Positions 47,944 through 61,405 are shown, numbered from the stretch's first letter. The stretch is 64,000 nt of DNA from Schoenoplectus triqueter (GCA_964058805.1 CAXKVV010000013.1:248001-312000), one strand, 5' to 3'. Numbers and translations: made by a program. The notes: generated by a model from the letters alone, not told the origin.

Positions 47944-49158
47944 TCTAAAGTCTAATATCAAATTTATCATAATAAATAAATAAATAAAATAAGAGAGAGA
48001 AAAAGAAAGAACATAAAAATTTAACAGAGTTCTCTATGAAGAGGCTATATCTCCGGGACCCGTAATCACAATAGTCGATTGCATCGAGCCAATAATACAA
48101 GCAAGTCTTTTACAATTGTGAATTTTTGATCCCTTACACCAAGTAATAGGACAGTCGTCGGTAAAAAAAATTAGGAAGTGAAAAACTAAGTCTCACTAGA
48201 GAACAATCAAGATCTAACTTCTTATAAACTTTCAAAGGGTTTTGCAAAGTAATCTTGAGTTTAAAACATAAGAGAATAAAGTATAACACTTTTACAAAGT
48301 AGTCTTGAGTTTAAAACAGAAGAGAATAAAGTATAACACTTTTGCAAAATAGTATTGAGTTTAAAACAGAAAAGAATAAAGTATAACACTTTTGCAAAAT
48401 AGTCTTGAGTTTAAAATAGAAGAGAATAAAATATAACACTCAAATAACTTGATGGCTAGATTTTTTTTACAGAGTGAAAATCATCAAGTTTGAGAAGAAA
48501 GACAAGTGTATATATAGAGATACATCAAAATCGACAACAAATTTGGCAGATCTAATGTAATGGTTAGCTAACCGTTGTAACTGTTTGGTCAGATAAACCT
48601 TAGTGCATTTAACCATTGCAAATGATGTAAAATCCATTATAACGGATATCTGAAGGAATTGTTCTGGAGATTTTTTAACAAATTTTGTACAGAAATGATT
48701 TAATCCGTTATAATGGATATTGGAATATGTTATAATGGTTAAGCAATGAAATTTCGCTCTAAGTCATCCGTTATAACAGATAATACATTCATTACAATGC
48801 TTAGTACATCTGTTGCAAAGACTAGGGTATGTTTTGACTCTGAATCAATTTGATCAAAATTTATACATACTCGATTTAATTTGTTATAATTGTTAGGAGT
48901 TTCGTTGTAATGATAAAGGCATAAATACTTCAATTTAATTATTTTAATCTTAAGACCACTTTGGTTAAACTTGATTATTATAAATCTAACATAATCAAAC
49001 TATATTTTAAAATCTTCATATATGAGTTCTTCTACTTGAGCTCAATATGTGTATTTTATAAAGCTTCAAAAAATTATTAAATTTCTATGTGATTGTTTTA
49101 CAAATTGAAAAATATCATGTTATATAATTTTGAGAATTATTTATATATAACAATAGCT
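47944..49158 (-). repeat. 5' LTR of the copia element, truncated, with an internal array
   Basis: Matches the 3' LTR (44062-45173) but loses similarity after about 49158, so the outer ~100 bp is missing. It is otherwise longer because of a four-unit tandem array at 48243-48440. Confidence 0.8.
48243..48440 (+). repeat. Four tandem copies of a 50-bp unit inside one LTR
   Basis: The word agtcttgagt, or a one-base variant, lies at 48251, 48301, 48351 and 48401, an exact 50-bp period. Units share ttaaaaca, agaataaagtataacactttt and gcaaaatagt. The 3' LTR has one divergent unit at about 44362-44415. Confidence 0.9.
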
Positions 49159-50476
49159 TATTTCTATCTCATTGCATAAAATATGGATAAGGTAAATTGC
49201 ACCATATATTTCTTTCATTAAATACAGTGAACACAATATTTCATTGAAATCTTAATTTTTTTAAAAGCAAAAAAAGACACTTTCAAACAGTCAACCAACT
49301 TATTTACCTCATTAATTCCATATTGTATGTACAGTCCAACAAAGGCCCTCGACCTCGAGTATATTCCAAAATAAAAGAAAACAAAAAAGAGAAAAAAAAA
49401 AGAGTTATATGAGAACACTGTGAAAGTTCAGAGAAGGTGGTGAAAAACAAGAGGCATTAAATTGGTGGCATGCGCTGTTTTACCTTTGGAGTCAGAGAGA
49501 GAGAGAGGCTCAGTTGACTGTTAAGGCACCACTCGTTCGTGTGTGAATTATTTGTTCTACAAATTTCCAAGTTCAAAACGCTCAAAAGCTCAATTTGCCT
49601 TCAATTTGGAGCAGGATGGTAGATGCATTTTGCTATTTGATTAATTGTCGTTTAAATTTCCTGTTGGTACGCTTCATTAAATACTCTTCTTACTATTAAC
49701 CTTTTGGAATCGTCTAAATGGCCGCATTGTGCTGGCATTTTGTATGCGGCTTTTGCATAGTAAAGAAGGGTTGATTCTTCATTTCTTACTTTAATTTTTC
49801 AGAAAAAAAAGTGATTTATTTCATTAAACGGACCGTTGGATGCACCTTTATCATAAATTAGTATCAATTTCTAACCAACATACGCTTTTCGGTGTACTAT
49901 TTTCTCTTTATTTCCTCTTCATTCACTAACTACCAATTTGTTTGATACTTTGACAATTTTATCCATATTTTATGCATGACGTGAAATGTTATGAATTATT
50001 ATTTACAAGATCTTTCAAATGAAAATTGCAATGGTCTATATTTAATGGAACGATATAGGATATCAATTAATTTTTAACTTACATGCAAATCAGTACACAA
50101 CTAATTTATAATTGAGAAAAATAATGTATTTATATTCTTCCATATGTTTTGGTAAAGTATTATAAAGTTGTCAAACATACTGATTGTCAATTTATCCTCA
50201 CTTCTTTTCCCCTTTTTAGTGGATATGACAGTAACCTGTATTGGACATGCAGTAACAATGGCCATCAGTGTCAATCAGAAACGATCGGTAGGGATATTTG
50301 AGTTAAAAAAATAAAATATTTGAGTAAATAAAACTTTATTATTTATCATATGAACTTTATTTTTCAGTGAATCAAAAGAGTGCCCGGACGCCGGCTAGCA
50401 CCTACCTTGATACCGCCAGTACATACCGAAACAAAAAAGTCTAAAGATATAATTTGTTTTGGTGTGCATATAAAAG
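49159..50476. other. Intergenic sequence
   Basis: AT-rich. A short GA run lies at 49495-49505. No gene recognised. Confidence 0.4.
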
Positions 50477-50882
50477 TATGTCTATTGTGCTTCTATAAAT
50501 ATTTAGGCTAAAATATTTACGGTCAAATTTTAAAATTTAATGTTTGATATATTGACCTGGAAATCTAAAAAATATCTTTGTATAAAAAAATTAATGTATA
50601 CGAATTTTTATTATTTTTATAATTGTATTACTACTTTTAATGATTTTTAAAAATGACCCTAAAAAATAAAAAAAATACTAATATTTGTATGTGAAAATGG
50701 ATCATTTTTAAAAAAACATTAAAAATAATAACATCCTAAAATTGATAAAAATTAGTATGCTATAGATTTTGGCAGAAAGTATTTTTTTTGAACTATCTAG
50801 ATAAATATTTTGGACATAGAATTTTGAAATTTGTACTGTAAGCATTTCGGCCGAAGTGCTTATGAAAATACAATAGGCAAAC
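50477..50882. mobile_element. Fold-back MITE
   Basis: The left end (tgtctattgtgcttctataa...aaaatatttacggtcaaatttt) matches the reverse complement of the right end (tgcctattgtattttcataa...aaaatgcttacagtacaaattt). The inner arms are AT-rich and also mirror each other. No coding. Confidence 0.7.
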
Positions 50883-53000
50883 TCATATATATGACACGAT
50901 ATATAATTATTTATGGTACATCCAATTAGTTAATGTTGTCATTTAATAATATATTAAAAAGTTTTGGTCTAGTGATAATGATATAAATCACAAATTTAAA
51001 ATTCAGATAGAAAATCCTTCATGAATATTTGAAGTTAAAGTAATTTTTGAAATTTAATTGCACTGACACCAATTTAGTACCGAAGCTTTGTGATCCCTCT
51101 AATTGCTTGCCTTTTCAGTTGAAAAAAAAATGTAGAATAACTGTGATACTGTTGGAAAATTGTACGGTTGGTGTCCATTTTCTGACTTGTTTTAAGTACT
51201 ATATTGTCGTGTTTTTATTTTTTGCGATCAAGATAAAAATCTAGACTATTTAATTTCAAATATTTTTTGAGAGCATTTATTATCAACCCTAATAATAAAA
51301 TCACACTGTTCAGATTTGTTTTGCTTTTGCCAAAACATTATCATTTACAAGGAGACAAAAGTGTCCCAAACTAAAGTATGATTTTGATAGTCGCAGTCTT
51401 ATAATCACCCGATCGAGTAGATACTTTTAGATACTTTGGAAAATAAAATTGCAGATTTAACTATTTTCTCTTAACATTCTGAAGCCAATATTTAGTTTTG
51501 TTTTCAATTGTATTTATAAAACTGTATTTTTATGTTTGTGATTATTAAATAAAACCATCCTTCTGGTAACCTACTACGCAATGTTATGCATTGTTATCGT
51601 TATTAAAAAAAAATGGGATTTTCTCGGTCTTGGGTCGGTTTGACTGTCACATTCAAGCATCGACCAAGATATATAGAAATCATTTGGTTTGTGGTTGAAT
51701 GTACTACACAAGTATTGTCTGAGTTTAGTGGCTACATTTTCTTGTAAATGTCATGATATTCATGGGGACAACCTTAATTTTATTGGAAATAGACCATTGG
51801 CTCAACTTTGACAAAACACCACATGATGGCAACTAGAAAAAAAGGCACTAACCATGTGTGTGGTTGAAATTTTGTTTATTTGGGACTTTGGGGTTATTTC
51901 TTCTTTTGTTCGTATCACCTAAAAGTGTTCAAAGTTGAATATTCAGAAATATTAGAAGAGCCTAGATTAGGTTCGATAGATGACGCAATGTTAGGTGAAA
52001 GAGCAGATATAACCAATACTTTATGCCAATTCTAGAGCTAGTTTTCAGAAAACTAAAGCCCATATTTTCAAGCCCAAATTCAGTATGGCACTATTTTTAT
52101 TTGGGTAGCTGGTGATAACAGGCTCATTGTCACAGCACATTAGGTGATAATTGTCAAAAATAAAATTTTATATTATGTCATAAAATTGACAATTAATGAC
52201 ATTTCTGAATAAAATAAAATTATTAAAATTAATGACATCTCTGACTAAAATAAAATTATTAAAATGATAATTTTTTGTTTCTCCACTGATATAGTTTATC
52301 AAATGGACTATCAAATTTAAATAATTATTTAATTTTATCTAATATTTACATCTCTGAAATTGAAATGACAATTATCAAATAAAATTTAACAATTAATTTA
52401 ACAGTGAGATATTGATGCTCTTACCTCATTTTTTTCTAATCAGAAACTTTCCTTCATATTGTAGTGGAATAGCCTAATACTGTCTAAATCATGTTTCTTT
52501 AAAAGTTACACAAACAAAAAGAAAATAAAAGGAAGCAAATAAAAAAATAAATAAATAACTGAGATAGTAGAATATCATGAAAAGAAAACTTCACAATGCG
52601 AAATCTTTATTTTTATTCCCTTTTTTCATCCTTGTGCCTTTTCCATAACATTTTGTTTTCCAGGCAAGTTATTTACACGAAGTAACAATAATTCAATAAT
52701 TTGGTTTATCAGTTTATTAAACTAAAACAAAATACAAGCGGAATCCAAATGACACAACAAGAAATGCATTCTTTCATTACTAATGTGCAGAAAAGAAACT
52801 ATTTATGTAATAAAATAATCATACTGGCCAAACCCAAGTAACAAAATTTCTGTTGTAATTAAACAAGAAAACCAAAGCTATCCCATGCTGCAATGACCTC
52901 GAAATAGCAGCTTAGTTCTGACATATATTATTGTAAGGAAAAATGAATAATTGTCGCCAGTTACAGTTTTGTGTATCTTCCAACAAAAAGAAAAAAAGAA
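50883..53000. other. Intergenic sequence
   Basis: AT-rich with no recognised gene. The stretch 52140-52390 repeats aattaatgacat and gacaatta words. Nothing definite. Confidence 0.4.
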
Positions 53001-53367
53001 AATTACAGTTTCGCAAAATTCCTTAACTGTCCATACAAATTACATCAAAATGAGGGCATGAATAAATAAAGGCTCATCGTTACCAATTAGAGATCACATC
53101 TTAAAAAAATATTGATTAATCGGATTATAGAATACAAATGAAAAAAAATAAATAATGAAGGGCCTTTAACCTACATCAACCCTAGTGAAAACTATTTGTT
53201 GTGCTAAAAAAGGCTTGGCCTCGTAACCTCCTAAACCCCCGCAAACCCTCCCCTTTCCCTCAAAACCCCAAACCCAAAATATACCACCAAAAAACACTTT
53301 ACAGTTGCTGCCATTGGATGTCAAAGGCACAGCTTTAATTATGTTCAGTAGTTACATAAATTAATAG
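53001..53367 (-). other. Probable 3' untranslated region of the GAUT7-like gene
   Basis: Follows the stop codon at 53370-53368 on the - strand. On the + strand it includes a C-rich tract (53225-53275) with aaaccc-type words. The poly(A) site is not determinable. Confidence 0.4.
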
Positions 53368-56300
53368 TCATGGGTGTACATTGCACTCATCCATGAACCG
53401 CTCAGTATAGGTTACATACCTTCTCCAGTAGTCCTTGTATTCAGGTATGCCCATATCAAGCCAGGGTTTCATGTTGCCATTGTAATGCAGAGTCGCTGCA
53501 TTTTTTATTGCACCATCTGGAATTGCAAAGTCATGGCCGAGACCAGACTGCATCCAGGAATCTTCTAACATGTGTACCTGACCTTGAAGTGCAAGTATTG
53601 TCAAGGGGAGTGACATCTCTCTCCATTGTTTCGAGTTGCTTTCTTTTCCATTGTCCAACTGCTAACAGAATAGCAAAATTATTAGTTAAGACAGAAATAT
53701 AACACAAAGTTCAAACACTTGACATGCATTGGCAATAAAATAGATTTTTTTTCCTATTCAAGCAATTTTCTGAGTTTATTGTTCTTAATATTAACTAATA
53801 TGTAAACAAAATTGACATTGTTCAGCAATAAGTATTATCCTGTAAAAGAAATAAAAGTTTGCTACTAACCTTTTTGACAAGCTCATCATATGCACTGCTA
53901 ATGCTCAGCTCCCTCCATTTCTTCAAATCAACAACATTTAACCCAGAAATCCACAGACAATCCTCATTAGCACCATAGTCAAACCCATTTAAATAACCCT
54001 TAATCTGGCCTAATCTAACCCTGCAAAAATCAACTGAACCGACAACCTTTCCCTCCATATCAATTTCAAAAAGTTGAGACAGATCTCTCTGCACAACCAA
54101 ATCATCATCCAGTAAGACGATTTTCTCCAGATCAGGGAATATTTCTGGAAGGAGAAAGTGTGAGTGGCTGAATACAGAAATATATTCAGTTCTGTTGCGA
54201 GCGACGACTCTGAATTCTTCTGACGGCAAAAGTGTTCGCGAGTTTGTGTGCTTCAGTTTGAGCTGTTCAAAATTCAGTACATCGACAGTGGCATTCTTAT
54301 AATTATTTCTGGCAAAGAAATGCTTCATTGCATAGAAATTTTGTGAATCCGTGAGGATATGAAATACAGCACTTCTAGAATCCTGAAAATAATAAAAGAT
54401 CTATATAAAAAAAAACAATGTAGAAAACTTGTCAAAAAAAAATTTCAAGATTGCATTAGGCTTTAATCATCATCATTGCCATTATTATCATCACCATTAC
54501 TAGCATTATCATTATCATTATTATTATCATTGATTTTCTTTTTATCTTTGAGATTTATGATCTTTGTGATTTTGGAGTCTATCCCAATTTATTTGGAGTT
54601 AAAGGTTTTGTTGTTGTTGTTGTATTGCAGTAGGTTTTAATGCAGGACCTCTGGGGTTCAAAACAGTACTGGTGTTGGTCATGCTAAAGCTGTTTCAGTA
54701 GGATTAAAATTTAGTTGTGAGTCTTGAATCTTCACAAGGTTCAGTTTCATAAATTTTACACACACAAATGGCTGTACTAGTTGTGCAAATCATAGCACCG
54801 CGTTGGCAGTTATGATCACTAATGTATAATGACGCATGTTAGGTACAACACAACTATAAAAACGATACATTATTTGTATAAGCAGGCACAGATGGTAGCA
54901 AACCTTCAAATGCATGGCAGTAGAATTAACAGTGACTGAAATTGCAAGCACATTTGTAGAAAGCACCACAAAATGCTGCAAATTAGCATCTTCTGCCTCA
55001 TAAGTACTTCTGCCTTCCAAATCACCTGTTCCCGAACTTCTGAAATATTCTACAGTTAGTCTAAGAGTGAGACAGTTGTGTGTTTTAGGTACAGTTTGAA
55101 CCCCTAGGTGGTACAGAAAGGCGCTCTGCCGCATGTGGAAATAGGTCTCCTCTTCTGTTAAATCTACCAGTTGTCGTAATTTTCTCTCAAAATTTCTACA
55201 ATCGATGTGACATGATTTGGCTTCATTTATTGTAAGGTCCATCGATTTCATGTTCTTCCCAGAACTACAACAAAAATAAAAAGTTAGCATCAATACTACA
55301 AAGAACTATCTGTCTTCACAGCACATAAGTCCCTAAATCTTAGGAAGCTTTTGGTACATTTCTTTGACTAATTTTTATCCGTCACAGTATTACACAACAT
55401 TATACTCATTAAATGCTTGGAACAGGCAAACTGGCAAAACATGCATGCTGGTATATTGTACCGGTAAAAATCATAATTCATAACCTCTCAGGAAAATAAT
55501 CTTTCAGTGGTCTGACCAGAATTTATGTTTGCCATTACAGAACAAAAGCTTCAGGATGTCTAATAATGACAAATCAGGAGCTTCAATGCATTTGAATGAT
55601 CGCCAGTGAAAACATGCAGAATTTCAGTACAAGTCATCTCTTAACAAAGTGAGTGGTGCTACAGAAACTTACCAGTTGAAAATTACAACACGTATGCTGC
55701 AAGAATATGGTACTAACAAGATTTATGATGTAAAAACACTTTTATCAAAGAGAAAATAAGAAGAAGATAAATCATTTTGCACATTCTACTGAACAATGGG
55801 TTATTTTAAAATTCTCAGGAAATTACTCACAAGTTTGGTAAATCGGCATCTGAAATGGCTTCACTCAGCATCCTCTCATGCTCTTGAATATTCTGTTTGA
55901 CATCTTTTGCCAGCTTCTCTTGTTCCTTTTTCTTGGCAATACTAGGATAATAAGCTCTGGCAATAAACAGCTGGTCTTTTAGCCGTCTGACTAGTGAATC
56001 CTTCATTGATTCCTTGTGCTGGGCTGACCAGAGGCAATAGCTCCCAAATTGTAATTGGCAGGATTTAGGGGGCACAGTTTGAGATGGGTCATTTAAATTT
56101 TTGGTTTGTTCTTTTTCGATGGTCTCAAAATTCTGGAAAAGAGAAATAAAAAAATATAGTACAAATAGGTCACCATTTGGTTAAAAATTTGAAACATGGA
56201 CAAATAGTAAGCACACAAGATTTATTAGTTTTGTTGTGGTTCAGTTAAATTGGTATTAGGTTATGTAACATACTTTATCACACAACCGCACCTGACTTGC

Positions 56301-57853
56301 TGTAGGAAAATTCTGTCCAACATCCCTTCCCACAATAGAATTTATCACATAGCCAATATTGCCATTCTTGGCAATAGTAGTGAAAAACAAAACTTACTCC
56401 CAATGCAGTAGCTAGTGGCTCTGGCTTAAATGCCTTCTTTATGTGTGAACCTGTTAGATAAAAAAATAGTTAGATTAAAAAAATAATAAAAAACGTTAAA
56501 GCAGATTCATATAACAGAGTTAAAAGAAGAAAATGGCATTAAAAATTTGCCTTTCTTCGAAGTGCCTCCACTTGATTTCTTGTTTGTTAATTTGTCAGAT
56601 TTGACCTTAATCTTCTCCGCAATATCCTATTAACAAAAGAAACAATTTAGCTGCAATATAAAAACAAAAAGTGTTCAAACTTTATACTGAAGCTCCTCAA
56701 CTTAAAAACCATTTAACCTTTTTAAGGCTTGGTCCAAATTTCCTCATCAGATTATCAACTCTCAATTGGTCGTGCTGTAATAAACAAAAATAACAAAAAG
56801 TAATGAGCAATTATAAACCATCCCCCATCTCTCCCAAACAAAACTGGTTAATTCATTAGTGCAAGTGATTATTGGGTAGTGCGAAATTGGCCTTTGATAA
56901 GGAGCTCCAAATGAATGTGAATGTAAAAGTAAATCACATTGAGATGCTCCATCAATGAGATATTGGGAAGACAACAAACCTATACTATAATGTAATAAAT
57001 TCAAGAAATAAAAATAAATATAAACCTTCAAGTTTTGTCCTCGGCCACCTTTGAGATGTTTGTAAATGCCCAGTTTGGATTCCTGCGCCAAGCCAAACAA
57101 TATGAAAAAAGGTTGTACTAATGCTAAGTCTTTCCCCCTTTTTTTTTACCGCGTGTTAAATCAAAGTGCACAAACTCATTTCAAAGGTCAAATTTTTCAC
57201 TTTAAACTTGGGAAATGAACGTTAGGTAAATTGAACAGATATAGAAATCTTACCAGGGTTACTTGATCATCACTCGAGTAACCTGTATTGACAAAAGAAA
57301 GTAACAGTCAGCAATTTATAACTATGAAACCTAGATCTCTATTAAATAATGGCACACTAGCTCTCTCTCATAGTTTCCACTGCATCAGCACCATGCTTGA
57401 CAATGCACCACAGCCACTGATTTAATGCTACAACCAAACCGCAGCACTGAAGGCAGCAAGGGACAAAATCTAAGTTCCAGTGGCAGATCTTAAGCAGATA
57501 TCTGTGTAGCGAGTCACCACACGGCCGGCTCCAGAAGCTGAATTATGGCATTCTTTTGAAACACAAAATGGAGCCCAATGTGCAGCGCTTACAACACAAA
57601 CCAGGCACCAAACCTCCCTCTTGTTTCTCTCTCTATAGGGGAAGAATTCCCAAATCGAGTAACATAATTCACTGTTGCAAATGGTGCATAGGCTCGTACC
57701 TGAGGGGAAGCGATTGTAGAAGCCCAGTAGAAAAACTGACGGCGCCAGAAGAGAACACAGAACCAGCACGAGCACCGGCATGGCAAATCCACGCCATGGC
57801 CGCTTCGTAGCAGATCCGTTGAGCAATGGAGGCGCAGTGTAACCTCCTTTCAT
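53368..57853 (-). CDS. GAUT7: GAUT7-like galacturonosyltransferase family protein (GT8; 10 exons, 631 aa)
   Basis: Exons on the - strand, first to last: 57853-57700, 57282-57254, 57082-57026, 56774-56718, 56626-56551, 56450-56398, 56132-55831, 55264-54904, 54382-53870, 53661-53368. They sum to 1896 bases in one frame. The protein is a type II Golgi membrane protein: short basic N-terminus, one membrane helix at about residues 23-45 (FAMPVLVLVLCSLL), a variable stem, then SCQLQFGSYCLW (about 166-177) and ARAYYPSIAK. The GT8 domain has LLDDDLVVQRDL (DDD at about 455-457), GLNVVDL and HYNGNMKPW (about 593). Arabidopsis GAUT7 is 619 aa with the same landmarks. Known of the family: GAUT7 anchors GAUT1 in the homogalacturonan-synthesising complex and itself has little activity. 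Assignment to GAUT7 rather than another GAUT rests on the N-terminus and the Cys-containing stem. Confidence 0.93.
54470..54640 (+). mobile_element. Retroposon-like tail in a GAUT7 intron
   Basis: Within the intron between exons 8 and 9: a cat/tta microsatellite, then gatttatgatctttgtgatt, cccaatttatttggagttaaa and (gtt)n. The same series occurs at about 61190-61400. A conserved end followed by a short simple repeat suits a SINE or LINE 3' end, but the family is not assigned. Confidence 0.5.
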
Positions 57854-58330
57854 CGCTACAAAGCTTCTCTCTTTCGTCTGTTCTTCAATTTTCTTTCCTT
57901 TTCTTCTTATTCTCTACGTTTGCATTTGTGTGGAAGTGGAGAGCAGAGTGGAGGCCATGAGTGATCCAGGCTTGGTGGTGAAGGATAGACTGGATAGTGA
58001 GTGGCGATTTCCTTTCTTTTTTATATTTTCTTCTTTAATTTTGGTCTATTTTTAAGGTGTTTTATTCGCTCTTTTGCTTTCTCCTTTGTGCTTTGCGCTT
58101 TTTGATTGGATGCTGTCGACTCGACCGTCGAGTGTCGGTACTATTTTTGAATTTTGATGGTCGGGTTTTGGTGTTTAGACGAATCACGATTCACGAATAC
58201 GATGCAGGAATCGGTGGAGAGGCGCGGTGAGGACTGAGGAGTGAGACTGTGATGAGAGGGAGGGAGAATGTTACAATGTTACATTACTATGGTCCGTGAA
58301 AGAGAGAGAGAATGGAGATGACGTGAGAAA
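57854..58330 (-). promoter_or_regulatory. Promoter and leader of the GAUT7-like gene
   Basis: Sequence just upstream of the ATG at 57853 is purine-rich on the - strand (gaaagaaaa, gaagaa), like a plant 5' leader. No convincing TATA box could be tied to a start site. A GA-rich patch lies at 58297-58310. Confidence 0.45.
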
Positions 58331-61135
58331 AATATTAATGGAGGAATTTTTCTATGTACTCGGTCTACATTCATACGTGATTTTGTCCTTTTCATAATAA
58401 TTATAACAACAACGCAATAGGAACTGATCTTCAAAGTCATTGATATAAAAACAAACTTGTGCTGAATAATTTCGAAATATATATATGAATATCATTACAA
58501 ATACTTGCTCTTATGTTATATCTATATGGCACGCTTTAATTGAATTACAAACCATAATGACATGTATAAGAGATAATCTGTTTTTGTCTTTAGTAGAAAA
58601 ACCTAGTTACATGCATGTATACGAGATTTTTTTTCTAAATTATAAAAAAAAATTAAAATATAATTAAAATAGAAATTGAAATGAATCTTTTTCAAAGGAA
58701 TTTTGTACTTTGAAACATCATTATATGTTATTTTAATTAATATGATATTCAATTTCTAGCTTTGAAAGCTTTCTAAGAATATAATTTGTCTTTTGTTTTT
58801 ATTATGAATGATTTTTCTAAAATCAACAAATGCCACTTTTTGACAAAAACAATGTTTCCCTTATGTTGACTTGTTTGTTTAGGACACTTTTCACTTTAAA
58901 GTATAAATATTGTTTACTAGGTTCTATATTTCACTTGTTTTATCACAAACCTACTTCTGAATATTATTAGAACGAACTTCAAACATTTATTAATGTAATA
59001 AAAAATTATGTGAAAACTATATGTTGTTTTTGTTCTCATCATATTAAAGCAACCTTTTTATTGTCAAAAGTTATTACCTCTAGCTGCGATGAAAAAATAG
59101 TATATTTTACAAACTTTAAAGCTGAACATAAATTGCCATTTTTAAGAATTTTATTATTTTTCACGCAAAAAAAAAAAGAATTTTATTATCTTTCAGATGA
59201 TTAAATCTCACTCGGTCGCCGAACATGTGTTCTGGTCCATGGTATAAACGTGAAACATGTCCACGAAATAATAGTCGAAGAAGGCGCAAGCGTGACTGGC
59301 GAATGGCGATAGAGCATGAATGAGCGCGATGGGCTTATTTTTTCTTCTTGCATGCGATCCTTTGTTACATAAAAGGTGCTGTCTGTCGTAGATTACGATT
59401 AAAAAAAAGGGACCCGCAGGCCTCAAATAAAGCAATAAATAGCGGTTCTGTCTGTACTCGCGTTGTCCAGCCTGTCATAGCAGTGTTATACCTTTCGCAA
59501 CTCAATTTAGTTTCTTAATTTGGTAACGCGGAGATCTGGATCGGCGAGTTACTGGTTCGAGCATGTGGGTCCCACGCTCGTGCGCTCTCAGTATGTTTGT
59601 CGGGTTCGGATCCACGTTTTTATTCGATGGTTTTCTATTTCTTTATTTTTCTTGGAAACAAAATGCGTCTGCTCATTTACAAAGCAGCCCACCACTTTAC
59701 ACAAATTATTTTGTCACATCTTTCCAGAGAATCCAGACACAGTTACTTTCGCGTTCAATCAATCCGGTCCAGTTATTTTTAGAATAAATAGTACGACTAT
59801 ACGACAAATATATTTTGGTTTATTTGCTTTTACAGTTTGACTGTAGGGTAAAAGATGCTTAAGAAACAGCTAGCACAGCCATGGTTCACTATTGCTCAAC
59901 CAGTCAATCTGGAAGCTAGACAATCAAGTAAATTTGTTTTTTTTTCTTTTATAATTATTAACTCGAGTTCTAAAATTCTAATCAACTTTTGGGTTAATTA
60001 GAAAGCGCGTTGTTAATTAGAAGACTAGTTAGTACTTAGTAGTAAGAAGATTATCATGTGATATGCCTTATCATATTAGTTGTCATTTGTCAATTTTACA
60101 CGCCCACTTTCCACTGTTGCATGTGCATGGTTTAGGAATGAACCGGTTGTCAATTGGAGTGGCAAATTTTCTTGTTTCAGGTTGTTATTTGTTAGGATTT
60201 TTTGTTATTTTGTCAAGGTTGGATATCTATTGAAAGGTGGTCATGCTATCGTAGATCGTCCAAAAACATTAACCCTGCACAAGTTCAGAGTTGCATTAAT
60301 AATTCACGCGTGATAAACACATACATGTATAGGGTTAACACCTGATAGAAGAAATTTATAAATCGTACACACTCATTTTGAATCTGTGCAGAATTAACAA
60401 TTTTGGACATTTATTCACAACAATACAAAGAGCGAAAAAATCCATTGACAATGACAAAATTGATAATCTTGAAAATGAGTTTTCAAAGAAATAAAAAATA
60501 AAAAAAGTATATACACATTCTGAAACTTATATATTGGTTGTGTTTCAAATTTTATAGGGCTAAGAATTATTTAGTGCTCCATAAAATCATTTAAAATATA
60601 TATGAAATTTATAACAATTCAGATTTAGTGGTCCGTTATGAGATATAAAATGACATTTAGATTACATAAATTTAAAAACACGATCAATATAAAGTTAAAG
60701 AATATATTTATAGTTTTAGTTTTAATTATTATTTTTTATTTATTGGAAAGAATTATTGTTCAAATTATCAAGTTTAGTATTATAAATGAATATAAGTATC
60801 CAACGAAGGACTTCTGAGACACTGGTACGTGGTGGTATTCTTAATTGTCCCGAAAATATAAGAAAATATAGAGATTGACTGAGACTGATATGGAAGAAAA
60901 TAAATATTTGAAGGATTGGAGTATTTAAAGAGCTTGTTTTAGATATGAGTGTCTGAAACATGATGATTAATGTATCAAAATTATGATTTAGAAATTAGAG
61001 GGATAGTGATATAGTTATAGACTTTAAAAAAATAGTTATAGACTTTAGATTTTTTACATTTTTAGATTTTTCGGGTTTAAATTTTGGATTTAGGATTTTA
61101 GAATTTAAAAGTATGTTTTATAATATAGATTTACT
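58331..61135. other. Intergenic sequence
   Basis: AT-rich, with a less AT-rich block at 59210-59600. No exon or reliable tRNA recognised. Confidence 0.4.
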
Positions 61136-61405
61136 GTGATCACAACTATTAGGACTATTATTATAACTATTAACATTACTATTATTATTATGGATGTTCA
61201 TATTATTATTAGTACTATCATCATCCTCATTTTCATTATTCTCATCATTATTGCTATTAGTATCATTATCATCATTATTATTATCATTCATTTTTTATTT
61301 TTTGAGATTTATAATCTTTATAATTTTGAATTGGATTTTATTTTTAGTTTATCCCAATTTATTTGAGATTAAAGACTTTATTATTATTGTTGTATTATTG
61401 AATAT
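61136..61405 (+). mobile_element. Second copy of the retroposon-like tail
   Basis: An att/atc microsatellite is followed by gagatttataatctttataa, tttatcccaatttatttgag, attaaaga and (tta)n-(gtt), in the same order as 54470-54640. The overlapping ORFs here are low-complexity Ile/Leu/Ser translations. Confidence 0.5.

Larger units (their letters stand above)
44062..49158 (-). mobile_element. Decayed Ty1/copia LTR retrotransposon (Maximus/SIRE-like)
   Basis: On the - strand the order is truncated 5' LTR, primer-binding site, gag/protease remnant, integrase C-terminus, reverse transcriptase, polypurine tract, 3' LTR. This is the order of Ty1/copia. The integrase and RT residues and the long LTRs rich in ccgttataacgg-type words suggest the Maximus/SIRE group; that is an inference. 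The internal region is only about 2.8 kb, against 5 kb or more usually, because the integrase core and RNase H are deleted. Stops interrupt every domain. Confidence 0.85.

Noticed and set aside
48243..48440. CRISPR-like regular repeats
   Set aside because: The 50-bp units are directly adjacent without unique spacers, inside a plant LTR.
53225..53275. Telomere-like aaaccc words
   Set aside because: Only a few irregular copies in a presumed 3' untranslated region; not a telomeric array.
57470..57699. Continuation of GAUT7 exon 1 into a 127-codon ORF
   Set aside because: Similarity to the family stops at the gtacga donor (57699), and the next in-frame exon is at 57282.
59508..59570. tRNA-like A-box and B-box words (ttggtaacgc, ggttcgagc)
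   Set aside because: The acceptor and T stems do not pair convincingly, so no tRNA gene is called.
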